Positions 50,282-60,842 of a DNA stretch of 64,000 bases are shown piece after piece. The notes under the pieces are model-generated. The model did no database searches. It was not told where the DNA came from and saw only the letters and a list, made by a program, of their open reading frames with translations. The stretch covers positions 508,742,942-508,806,941 of the forward strand of contig NC_081410.1 in NCBI RefSeq assembly GCF_030272615.1. The letters are read 5' to 3'. The position numbers were made by a program, and so were the translations under genes. The DNA comes from Cryptomeria japonica. Its lineage: Eukaryota > Streptophyta > Pinopsida > Cupressales > Cupressaceae. Positions within the stretch are counted from its first letter, which is position 1. The number at the start of each line of letters is the position of its first letter.

Positions 50282-51225
50282 TGTTGGAATCCAATAAAAT
50301 TGAGAGGGGGCGGGGGTGAATCAGTGTTATATCGAAATAATCAATTTTAGCCTTATTAAAAAATGCATACACCAATCGGTATACCGGTACATACAGAATT
50401 GAAACAAGTAAAGCGACCAATAAGACCATCACATAAATGAGAACCATAACACATAAAATTATACATGGAAAACCTCAAAGAGGAAAAAACACAGATTGTT
50501 ACCCACAATATCAATCCACTGGCCATATGAAAAGATATTACAAAATATGAGGGGTCTGCACTTGCGGGAAGGCTTATAGCCTAGAGCACATTGCTCAATC
50601 ACAAAAGGAGCCTCACTGACTACATATAAATCAAGACTACAATCCAGAGAAGTGTTGAACTACTAAGATAGCATCTTCTATACCTAAATACAGTTCCAGT
50701 TTAAGCTTTGTTTGTTCTGGTGTGAAACCCTAAATCCTTTACCAAAATAATCCTTACATAGATATCCTCACATACATAATCTCTCTAATATATTTCGCAT
50801 TGTATCACATTTGCATATCTATAATCTCATATATCATGTCTATATCAAAATGACCTAATCCAATAGACCTATATACCCTATACAACTTATCATGCCTTAT
50901 GTCGGCTCACAAAGATAATTACAATATCAAATTACATGTCGGCTAGATAACATGAATGCATAAATATTAAGAACAATTATCGATGCGGGATCCAAGAGAT
51001 GTTAGCATCTAATATCGATAACCATATTCCAAACTATGTTAGCCTGCATTGCCAGTAACTAAAGAAATCCTTCTATCTTGCCGATTCTAGTGCTGGTGTC
51101 AGTGTAGTGTTTGTGAAGTTCCTGTCAATACACAATTAAACCAAAACATGAAGCCGAAATAAGATACTATTTTTCCATCAATGACAATATAGTGAAACCA
51201 ACCAATTGATTGTCAATTTCCAACA
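50282..51225 (-). repeat. NA1 LTR shared by copies B and C
   Basis: The LTR is 944 bp, from TGTTGGAATCCAATAAAATT to TTTCCAACA. The left side has a primer-site remnant and the right side has a purine tract, so it serves as 5' LTR of B and 3' LTR of C. Confidence 0.85.
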
Positions 51226-51690
51226 ACCTCCCCCTTTGACATTGATGGCAACACTCATGTGAAAAATGGTCAAGATTTCATTTGCCGGTTTCATCCTGCC
51301 TGCTCCCCCTAAGCTGAATATTCATTAGTGTAAAATAATCCACATATCCATAACTCCATTACTCTCCCTAATGTATACAACTCCTTATATTATTTTTGAC
51401 ATCTATATCACTCCCCCTTTGTCATCAATCGCATCAAAAATTCTAAAAAGAATGTCAAAGATACAAAAAACTGTACAATGAATATCCCAAAACTATCTTA
51501 CCGAAGCTTAACAAATTTTTATTTTTTTGGATAAGCCTTCCCTAGTAGCTCAAGATAGGTATCCCAACTAGTTTTGAATGTGTCGGAAATAGATACAAGT
51601 CCACTCAATATATGTGAAAATGACTCTTTCTCATTTACCTCTATTGGTGTGGGCTTTCTCACCATATCCATAAATTCTTTCTTATGTATG
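51226..51690 (-). pseudogene. NA1-C interior, ORF2 C-terminal remnant
   Basis: The purine-tract region is followed by the end of ORF2 on the minus strand (KEFMDMVRKPTPIEVNEKES, SWDTYLELLGKAYPK). It matches 620-1025 and 49083-49545, then breaks off near 51690 within the SVHKKE block and passes into unrelated DNA. Confidence 0.7.
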
Positions 51691-52588
51691 TGCATGTGCA
51701 CCAAGTTGTGGTACCAAAAGGGGGTCTTAAGATGCCACTTTTTTTCTAAAATCAAAAAAGTTTGAACTTCAATGACATATTGAAGATAGTTACACTCCAA
51801 ATTTGAAGATGCAAAAACAACAAGAGTTGGAGTGCTTCGAGTCTACTTTCTAAACTACTAATTTTTTTTGAAAATGGTGGAGATTAAGGCCTTCAAAAAG
51901 GGGGGGCACAAAAATTCATCCTATTTTTATGCAAAAAACATAACATAGCATCTATTGTGCCCCCCTAAAATGTTAACTTTTTTTTGAATTTTTAAAATCG
52001 CTTTGGTGAAAAATTAGCTAACACCTTGTAGTTTATGCCAGAATTTACAACTAATTTTTTAATGAGTATATGATTTTTTACTAATTTTTGAAGTGGACAC
52101 ATCCTGAAAAATAGAAATTTGAGCATGCTCCCCCCTAAAATAATTGAAAACAAAGCAAAAATCAAAACTTTCTATTTTAAATTGTGTAGAATGGAGTCTA
52201 GTTTCTAAAAATGTAATTTTTTTCAAAATCTGATGAACGTGTAAAAATCTATACCCAGAATAGTGCATGTTGGTTTTTGACAAAAAATGGACACACTAAC
52301 AAAAGAAATTATAGATGAAAGACAACGAAATCAAAATTTGAAATAAATTACATTTTTGGATAGCTAAGAGAGAGCTCAAGTTTATCACGGTATTTTTTTT
52401 AACTTTATTGAAACATGTGCAAACCTGACGGAGAGCATGACCAAAAATATGTCAAAATTTTCAATGTTCTTACAAAAACATGTCTCTATCCTGAAATGGT
52501 CATCCAAAACTTTGGGTTGGATGCCCAAGGCAAATCCAAACCATAGGTTTGGTGTTTCCCAAAGCAAGTCATATATGGTGCGTGCCCT
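51691..52588. other. Unassigned non-coding DNA
   Basis: It contains long A/T runs and several G or C runs (AAAAGGGGGGG near 51897, CCCCCCTAAAA near 51960, CCCCCCTAAAAT near 52131). No ORF with a recognisable motif and no paired terminal repeats. Confidence 0.35.
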
Positions 52589-52676
52589 ATTTGGCGTGTG
52601 CCAAATGTAATGAATGGATATTCCATTTGGTGCATGCCAAATGTGCTCCATATTCCACATTTGGTGCATGCCAAAT
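52589..52676. repeat. Cluster of interrupted palindromes ATTTGG-n6-CCAAAT
   Basis: Three 18-bp units at 52589-52606, 52625-52642 and 52659-52676, for example ATTTGGTGCATGCCAAAT. A fourth, ATTTGGAGCGCGCCAAAT, lies at 52912-52929 inside the neighbouring fold-back. Confidence 0.85.
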
Positions 52677-53027
52677 AAGGATGAAGAGGGAAATAGCTCA
52701 AGGGATAGGAGAATAAGGCAATTGTGAGAGCTAGAAAGGTGAGGGACAAAGAAGAGTATGTATCTATAAGAATGAAGAACCCGAGAAGAGGTAAGGGGAG
52801 AGAGATAATATGAGATCTAGTTCATAGAGAGAGATGGAACTACGAGGGAAGGGAGATAAAGAAGGGAGAGGTGAGATGGGGGTTTCTATGTACACATTTG
52901 GCACTCTCCCTATTTGGAGCGCGCCAAATGTGGAATAGATACATAATTTTCTTTGTCCCTCCCCTCTCTAGCTCTCACAATTCCCTTATTCTTCTATCCC
53001 TCGAGCTATCTCCCGCTTCATCCTTAC
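52676..53027. repeat. Imperfect inverted repeat (fold-back) with arms of about 90 bp
   Basis: The left arm (52676-52764) and right arm (52937-53027) are reverse complements with scattered mismatches. Shared landmarks are AAGGATGAAG/CTTCATCCTT, AATTGTGAGAGCTAG/CTAGCTCTCACAATT and GGGACAAAGAA/TTCTTTGTCCC. The loop of about 170 bp is purine-rich on its left side. Confidence 0.8.
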
Positions 53028-53092
53028 ACTCATCTAATTCCCTCTCTCACCTCTTTCCCTTGGTTTCTTCTTCACTCCATCCTCTCTCTAAG

Positions 53093-56000
53093 TCCTAAGG
53101 GGTCATAGGACACCATATTAACCCTTAGGACACAAAATGACCCCTAATGACACCTAAGGGGTCATATGGTGTCCTAAGGGGTCATAGGACACCATATGAC
53201 CTCTTAGGTTACCATAGAACCCATAATGACATCATATTTTTTTCTAAATGGTCATAGGACAACATATGACCCCTTAGGACACCATATAACCCATAACGAC
53301 ACCATATGGTGTCTTAATGGGTCATAGGAAACCATATGATCCCTTAGGTGTTGTTAGGGGTCATATTATGTCTTAAGGGGTTATATGGTGTCCTATGACC
53401 CCTTAGGATACCATACAACCCATAATGATGCCATATTGTGTCCTACGGGGTCATATGGTGTCCTAAAGGGTCATAGGACACCATATGACCCCTTACGACA
53501 CAATACGGCCCATAACGACACTATATTGTGTCCTAAGGGGTCATATGGTGTCTTAAGGGGTCATAACACACCATATGACCCATTAAGACACAATATGATC
53601 CCTAATGACACGTAAGGGTTCATATGGTGTCCTAAGGGGTCACAGGACACCATATGACCCCTTAGGTGTCCATACGACCCTTAACAACACCATATTTTGT
53701 CCTAAGGGGTCATATGGTGTCCTAAGGGGTTATAGGACACCATATGACCCCTTCAAACACCAATGACGGATAACGACACCATATTGTGTCCTAAGGGGTC
53801 ATATGGTGTCCTAAGGGGTCATAAGACACCATATTACCCCTTAGGGCACTATACGACCCATAATGACATTGTATTGTGTCCTAGGGGGTCATATGGTGTT
53901 CTAAGGGGTCATAAGACACCATACGACCCTTTACGACACCATACGACCCATAACAACACCGTATTGTGTCCTAAGGGGTCATATGGTGTCCTAAGGGGTC
54001 ATAGGACACCATATAACCCCTTAGGACACCATACGAACCATAACGACACCATATTGTATCCTAAGGGGTCATATGGTGTCCTAAAGGGTCATAAGACAAC
54101 ATATGATCCCTTAGGATACCATAAGACCCATAACGACACCTAAGGGGTCATATTGTGTCCTATGGCCCCATAGGACACCATATGACCCCTTAGGTGTCCA
54201 TACAACCCATAACAACACCGTATTGTGTCCTCAAGGATCATATGGTGTCCTAAGGGGTCATAGGACACCATATGACCCCTTAGGACACTATACAACCCAT
54301 AACAAAACCATATTCTATCCTAAGGGGTCATATGGTGTCCTAAAGGGTCATAGGACACCATATGACCCCTTACGACACAATACGACACATAACAACACCA
54401 TATTGTGTCTTAAGGGGTCATATGGTGTCATAAAGGGTCATAGGATACCATATGACCCCTTATGATAGCATACGACACCTAACGACACCATATTGTATCC
54501 TAAGGGGTCATATGGTGTCTTAAGGGGTCATAACACACCATATGACCCGTTAAGACACAATATCATCCCTAACGACACCTAAGGGGTCATATGGTGTCAT
54601 ATGGCCCCATAGGACACCATATGACCACTTAGGTGCCCATACAACCAATAATGACACCGTATTGTGTCCTGAGGTGTCAAATGGTGTCCTAAGGGGTCAT
54701 AGGACACCATATGACCCCTTAGGACACTATACAACCCATAACGATACCATATTGTGTCCTAACGGGTCATATCGTGTCCTAAGGGGTCATAAGACAATAT
54801 ATGACCCCTTGGGACACCATATGACCCATAACGCCACTGTATTGTGTCTTAGGGGTCATATGGTGTCTTAATAGGTCACAGGACACCATATGACGCCTTA
54901 TGACACCATATGACCCATAACAACACCTAAGGGGTCATATGGTGTCCTATGGCCCGTTAGGACACCACATGACCCCTTAATTGTCCATACGACCCATAAC
55001 AACACCATATTGTGTCCTAAGGGGTCATATGGTGTCCTAAGGGGTTATAGGACACCATATGACCCCTTAGGATGCCATACGACCCATAATGATACCATAT
55101 TGTGTCCTAAGGGGTCATATGGTGTCCTAAGGGGTCATAGGACACCATATGACCCCTTACAACACCATACGACCCATAACAACACCATATTGTGTTCTAA
55201 GGGTTCATATTGTGTCCTAAGGGGTCATAAAACACTATATGACCCCTTAGGACACCATACAACCCATAACGATGGTGTATTATGTCCTAGGGTGTCATAT
55301 GGTGTCCTAAGGGGTGATAGGACACCATATGACCCCTTACAACACCATATGACCCATAACGACACCTAAGGGGTCATATGGTGTCCTATGGCCCCATAAG
55401 ACACCATATGACCCCTTAGGTGTCCATAAAACCCATAAAGACACCATATTGTGTCCTAAGGGGTCATATGGTGTCTTAAGGGATCATAGGACACCATATG
55501 TCCCCTTAGGACACCATATGTCCCCTTAGGACACCATATGTCCCCTTAGGACACCATATGAACCATAACAACACCATATTGTGTCATAAGGGGTCATATG
55601 GTGTTCTAAGGGGTTATAGGACACCATATGACCCCATACAATACTATACGACCCATAACGACACCATATTATGTCCGAAGGGGTCATATGGTGTCCTAAG
55701 GGGTCATAGGACACCATATGACCCTTAAGACACCATACGACCCATAACGACACCATATTGTGTCCTAAAGGGTCATATGGTGTCCTAAGGGGTCATAGGA
55801 CACCATATGACTCCTTAGGACACAATACGACCCATAACGACCCCATATTGTGTCCTAAGTGGTCATATGGTGTCATAAGGGGTCATAAGACACCATGTGA
55901 ACCCTTAGGACACCATACAACCCATAATGACATTGTATTGTGTCGTAGGGGGTGATATGGTGTCCTAAGGGGTCATAGGACACCATATGACCCCTTATGA

Positions 56001-56220
56001 CACCATATGAGCCATAACGACACCTAAGGGGTCATATGGTGTCCTATGGCCCCATAGGACACCACATGACCCCTAAGGTGTCCATACGACCCATAACGAC
56101 ACCATATTGTGCCCTAAGAGGTTATATGGTGTCCTAAGGAGTCATAGGACCCCATACCTCCCATTACGACACCATATGACCCTTTAGGACCCCATACCTC
56201 CCATTACAACACCATATTGT
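53093..56220. repeat. 90-bp satellite array built of hairpins
   Basis: About 34 units. The ATAACGACACC-type landmark recurs at 53770, 53860, 53950, 54040 and 54130, exactly 90 bp apart. Within a unit CCTAAGGGGTCATATGGTGT is followed after a spacer by its reverse complement ACACCATATGACCCCTTAGG, so each unit can fold on itself. A variant with CCTATGGCCCCATAGG recurs every four to seven units (54134, 54574, 54922, 55364, 56020). As 90 is divisible by three, long frames with 30-residue repeats appear on both strands; these follow from the period, not from coding. The array ends exactly at the LTR of element D. Confidence 0.95.
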
Positions 56221-57037
56221 TGTTGGAAAATGCACACTCCAATGAGATATTGTAGGTGATTGAAGGTTTTGTCATTGGTGGCAACCTTACAATCCTATGA
56301 CATTGGCAAGACAATTTATCAGCACCAGCAAGGTCAGACTCTACACCAGCACACAGACCACCGACAGTGAAAGGAAGTATACTGGCACAGAAGCCGACAA
56401 GAATTTTGTTTATAATATATTTTTGTAGATTATTGTAAAATCATGGTAAGCCGACTTGGCAAATTGTAAAATGACTCATATATATAAGAGATCATTGTAG
56501 AACATTTCAAGGATGGAAAAAAAGTAAGTTAATAGGTGAAACAAGATAGATCTATTATGCGAATTATAGGTTAAGGGTTTATGTATGAAGAAGAGCTATA
56601 AACCGGGACTGGATCTGGCATAGTAGATGCTATTATTAAGCAGTACAAGACATTGGATTTATCTAATCCATTTTGTAAGTTAGTGAGACTTCCCATTTTG
56701 TAATTGAGTAGTGAGCGCTATGCACTTGGCCTTCCTGCATATGTAGGCCCCTCTTTTAGCAGTAATGTTCTCTTATTGGCCAGTAAGTGAATATTGTGGG
56801 TTAAAAATCCCACCGAGGTTTTTCCCACATCGGGTTTCCTTGTTAAACTACTGTGTTATGGTGTTTTTTTCATGTGGTTGCATTATTTCTTGATCTCTAT
56901 TTATTGCATTATTTCTTGTTTATCGGTATACAATATTGATATGCTCTACATGTTTTAAGTTATGAAAATCTTATAACCAGTTAGATAATGATTCACCCCC
57001 CTCCCCCCCCCTCTCAGTATCTTTGGGAATCCTAACA
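56221..57037 (+). repeat. Element D 5' LTR
   Basis: The LTR is 817 bp, from TGTTGG to CCTAACA. It has AATCCCACCGAGGTTTTTCC near 56811 and GATTCACCCCCCTCCCCCCC near 56989, which are reverse-complement forms of the motifs in the NA1 and Copia-1 LTRs. Confidence 0.8.
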
Positions 57038-57039
57038 AT

Positions 57040-57051
57040 TGGTATCAAATC
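57040..57051 (+). other. Element D primer binding site
   Basis: TGGTATCAAATC, two changes from the Met-tRNA site, two bases after the LTR. Confidence 0.75.
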
Positions 57052-57108
57052 TTGGTCCTCTATTTTCAAAAGCCTAACAGCTTGAGGAAGATCTTGAAAC
57101 CAGTAGAG

Positions 57109-58180
57109 ATGGAAAACTTGATGAAGCAATTAGAAGCGGCTCTCTCAGACTATGATGTAGAAAAATTAAAAAATATCAAACTTGAGGATGATCTAAAGGC
57201 TACATAGGATATTATTCAGGCACTTCAAGAAAATCTTACCATTGCAAGGAACAAGAGAAGAGAACTTTGTGAAAAGATGCAAAATGAGAATGATGAAAAG
57301 GAAACTCTTAGTGATCTGATGAATAAGCTGAAACAACAAAACATGACAAAAAAGAATGAGATGCAGGATATGACTATGAGATTTTGTAAAGAAATTGAAG
57401 ATAGAAACAAGAATGAAGTAGACTTGACTAGAAGACTGAATGATGTTGCAAATGAAAACACAAGACTTATCAATGAAAATGATATGTTGAAGATAGATCT
57501 AATGCATGCACAAAATAACTCAAATAAACTCATGAGACAGGAAAGGTATCTTGGAAAGAGAACTGGATACTGCAAATCAGCACAAAGAAAAATTCAAGAA
57601 AAGCTTAGAAGAACTTGGTGACTTGTTGAAAAATCAGAAACCTAATGGTGACACTAATGGCCTTGGCTTTGAAGCTGGTGAAATTTTTGGTACTTCAAAC
57701 ACATAGGATCAAGGAAAACTGGTAAGACAACCTACTGCTTATAAATTTAATGGCAAATGCTTTAACTGTAACAATTATGGTCATAGATAAAATCAATGTA
57801 GATCTAGAAATTATCAGAATACCAATACACCCACCGGTCAATGTTCAAAATGCAACAAAGTAGGTCACAATTCAGAAATTTGCAGAATGAATGTAAGATG
57901 TTATGTTTGTGGAAGATTTAGACACTTATATAATCAATTTAGAACACAAACCGACATAGGATATGGAAAAGATATTCAGAAAAATAATGTGACTTGTTAT
58001 GCCTATAACAAGATTGGACATATTGCTAAATTTTTTAGAAGCAAGTCCTCACTGGTAAATAACAAAGGTCCTAGTTTGAAAGGTAAAGAAAAAGTTGAAG
58101 AGGTAAAGGAGGAATTCTCAAAACAATGGATCAGGAAATTAGAACTAAATGGTGATAGGAATACTCCTTCACCGGCATAA
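57109..58180 (+). pseudogene. Element D ORF1: coiled-coil Gag-like protein with four knuckles
   Basis: The start is the ATG at 57109 (MENLMKQLEAALSDYDVEKL). One stop near 57207 is followed in the same frame by a strongly charged coiled-coil segment (57277-57621, MQNENDEKETLSDLMNKLKQ). After a frameshift come four CCHC-type knuckles: CFNCNNYGHR-stop-NQC, CSKCNKVGHNSEIC, CYVCGRFRHLYNQF (last Cys lost) and CYAYNKIGHIAKFF (two Cys lost), from about 57757 to 58040. The role is RNA binding and particle assembly by analogy with Gag. There is no protease. The order and spacing match NA1-A and F. Confidence 0.7.
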
Positions 58181-58526
58181 CAGAGTAACACTCCACCGGT
58201 AGGAGACTCTTCATCCAACTGAAGAAAATTCCTTTGAGGGTTTGGCAATAAAATGTGAAACATGCTATTATTCCCTCAGTTGATGGTGAGAAGTTGAAAT
58301 TACTTCTATACCGGCAGATAAGTTAAGTCATTACTTAACTGACAAGCATTAAATGTGGTGGTTGGAAAAATTAACATTATAAAATAGTGTTTTAGCTCCA
58401 TTTTCATTTCATCGAGCATTCAAACCTTCGAGAGCGCAAAAATTCTAGAGTAAAGGCATTCCAAGCAAAGAAGTGAAGCAACTCATCAAGAAATCATTCC
58501 TAAGGCAGATAAAGGTATTTATAATC

Positions 58527-59305
58527 ATGGCTTCTTCATCTGTCCTTGAATTCATTGCAAACCCTACTGTTGTCAAAGTTATTAAACACCCTAGACTCGT
58601 ATTTCAGTTAGTTCCTAAAATTGCCAAGAAAGATGATAATGTTGGTGCTTTTTCTCAAATCCCTAAAGGAGTAGTTTTTGCTGAAGACCCTAGAATGTAC
58701 ATTCATTGTCACTAGAGGAATTAGGTGATGAGGAAATAAAAAATATGTATAAGTCTGTAATTTGTGATGAATCTGGTAATGTTAAACCTGAACACAAGAT
58801 AGTAGAAACCCTAGGTTTCACTGAAATTCTCAGTATTTTGGATTTTCCTAAGGATGTTATAAGGATAGTACTAAGAAGGGTACATGGTGCATTCTTTTGG
58901 TTGGACTTAGTTCACAAAATCATGAAAGAAGCAGTAAAAGCTATGATAGGGTTACCCTCAACCGGTAACAGACCTGATAAAACAAAGGTCTCAAATGACC
59001 TAGTGATTAACCTAACCGGCGCAACATCTGATAAAAGATCTTTAAGGGTAAATGATGTAACAGATATCAATGTCAGATTCATCAGTATGATCTTAGGCTA
59101 CAAAACCACACATGCAAATAGGTTAAACTCAGTCTCTAGCCTATGCATAAAGAGTGCCTATGACATGATTAATGATAATGCAAAAATAGATGTGTGTGAA
59201 TCGCTTAAAGATGAGCTAATTGACAATTTGGGAAAGATTAAGAAAGACAAAAAGGGGACATTCAGATTTGGAAACCTACTTGTTGTTGGCAATATTGCAT
59301 TATAA
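58527..59305 (+). pseudogene. Element D ORF2: conserved protein of unknown function
   Basis: The start is the ATG at 58527 (MASSSVLEFIANPTVVKVI). FSQIPKGVVFAEDPRMYIHCH is followed by a single frameshift near 58705, then an open frame to 59305. Blocks shared with NA1-A are IPKGVVFAED, YIHCH, LGFTE, LRRVHGAFFW, IMKEAVKAMIGLP and KGTFRFGNL. The visible part is about 260 residues, predicted mainly helical. No catalytic motif of protease, integrase, reverse transcriptase or RNase H is present. The pattern loosely recalls helical domains annotated as plant-transposon or plant-mobile proteins, but I cannot assign it. It ends just before element E. Confidence 0.65.
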
Positions 59306-59320
59306 TAGACAATGAAAGAT

Positions 59321-60778
59321 TGTTGGCATTTCATAAGGATATTGAGAAGGTTGTTGATGATTATGGATATAATTGATTAAAGATGTTTACTGTCTTGATA
59401 TTATTATTTTGTCATTGATGTCAAGAAATTGATTTTCTAAATTAGTATGATGTTGCCATATCTTGAGAAGTATGATTTAAAAGAGTATAAAAATGTCGGT
59501 AATAGACACAGGAAAGAATTAAGGTATTCAATGGGCAACTACTATCGAGTCAGACAATGATGAGATCATGATGTTTAGATTGTTTTGACATCATACATAT
59601 GTTGTAAATTGTAAAGGCTAATACTATACTATGTTACCAAGCAAAGAACCTAGTCGGTAAACCCTAAGGTTATCACTATCGGTTAATGAAGGCAGTATGT
59701 CTACTGAGTGAAGTTTAGTATTCACCGAGTTATAACCGAGTTGCTATCGAGTTGTAACCGAGCTATAACAAAATGCATTAAATGTTTGCATGCGTTATTT
59801 AAGGAAGGAAGCTAATGACCTGGAACTGATTAAATGATTGGTGAACCATGGATGAAGTTTGTTAATGAATCTAAGGCAATGGAAAGTCGGCATGAAGATC
59901 TACAAAATAGATTGAACCATAATGCCTTGGCACAAGTTCCAAGATAGGGTAAAACATTTTTAGATTGAAAGATGCATTGAACCTAGACAAGATATAAGTT
60001 CTGATGGCTATGATTGATAATGGGAAATGTGATCAAGGAGATTAAGCGGTTATCTAATTGTTTATAAATAGGAAACTGATGATAAACAAGGTATGCGGGC
60101 AAGTGTATGCACAGGGATGCTACATAGTGATTACCGAGCACAAAAGATTGAAGACCTGTTAGAATAGAAGAGTATAGAAGCCCAACAGATAGACAAGATT
60201 AGTTCTATGTCTAGATTGTATTGAACAAATAGGAATCTGCTTTAGCATTTTAGATGTGAAGTTGAAGATAGATTTTTATTACTGTTATTTTGTGAAAGTG
60301 ACAGAAAATCTCTTAACCTAGTGGACTTAACAGTCCTATTTGTAAAACCCTTTAGCAAGGTGACATTCTGAATGAGTGTTTGAAATCCTTTAACAAGGTC
60401 ACTTCTAACAAGGTGAAGATCCTAACAAATCTGAGGGAAATCCCTTAACCGGGTCACATCTAGCAATGTGTTTGTAATCTTTAACAGGATTTGCTTTTAA
60501 CCGAGCATACTCTAGAAGAGTATATTTCTTAGTGGGTCCAAAATCCCACGGTGGTTTTTCCCTATTTGGGTTTCCACGTTAAATCTGGTGTTATGAGGTT
60601 TATGATGTTTATATGCTTATGAGTTTACATGTTTGATAGTTTTGGTTATATTACTAATATATATGTTACCGAGGTTGAATCTGATGTTTTTATGGAAGAT
60701 TAAGTTTGTATGATTCACCCCCCCCTCTCATCTTGTTGGCTATTGGATCTATACTTATATTAAGTATCAGAACTATCA
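59321..60778 (+). repeat. Element E 5' LTR
   Basis: The LTR is 1,458 bp, from TGTTGGCATTTC to AGAACTATCA. AAATCCCACGGTGGTTTTTC near 60541 and GATTCACCCCCCCCTCTC near 60713 are the shared LTR motifs. Confidence 0.85.
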
Positions 60779-60780
60779 AT

Positions 60781-60792
60781 TGGTATCAGAGC
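60781..60792 (+). other. Element E primer binding site
   Basis: TGGTATCAGAGC, exact, two bases after the LTR. Confidence 0.9.
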
Positions 60793-60842
60793 TTTGGACT
60801 CTGGAAGAAAAGTTTAAAGGCACTTGAGTTAAAGATCCAAAG

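Larger units (their letters stand above)
40762..51690 (-). mobile_element. NA1 copies B and C in an LTR-internal-LTR-internal tandem
   Basis: In plus order: LTR 40762-41219 continued at 48612-49082 (split by Copia-1), interior B 49083-50281, LTR 50282-51225, interior C 51226-51690. Each LTR is followed by the same purine-tract region, so the second LTR has internal sequence on both sides. Interior B has lost most of ORF2 and all of the Gag-like ORF. Interior C breaks off within ORF2 at CTTTCTTATGTA. All parts are oriented like NA1-A (minus). Confidence 0.75.
56221..59320 (+). mobile_element. Pol-less LTR retrotransposon D, interrupted by Copia element E
   Basis: A plus-strand 5' LTR (56221-57037) is followed by a Met-tRNA type primer site, a coiled-coil and CCHC ORF, and a second ORF related to that of NA1. 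Element E begins at 59321 inside or just after ORF2, so the rest of D, including its 3' LTR, would lie beyond the window. The LTR starts TGTTGGAAAATG directly after satellite sequence ending ATTGT. Confidence 0.75.

Noticed and set aside
53385-55955. Long open frames with GSYGVLRGHRTPYDPLGHHT-type repeats on both strands
   Set aside because: They follow from a 90-bp period (30 codons) without stops; they occur on both strands in several pieces and have no start context or domain. Satellite, not genes.
53093-56220. Possible CRISPR array
   Set aside because: Regular repeats, but the units are contiguous and no unique spacers separate them; plant context. Satellite.
57225-57575. Minus-strand 116-codon frame rich in Phe, Ser and Leu
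   Set aside because: Antisense of the coiled-coil Gag-like ORF of element D.
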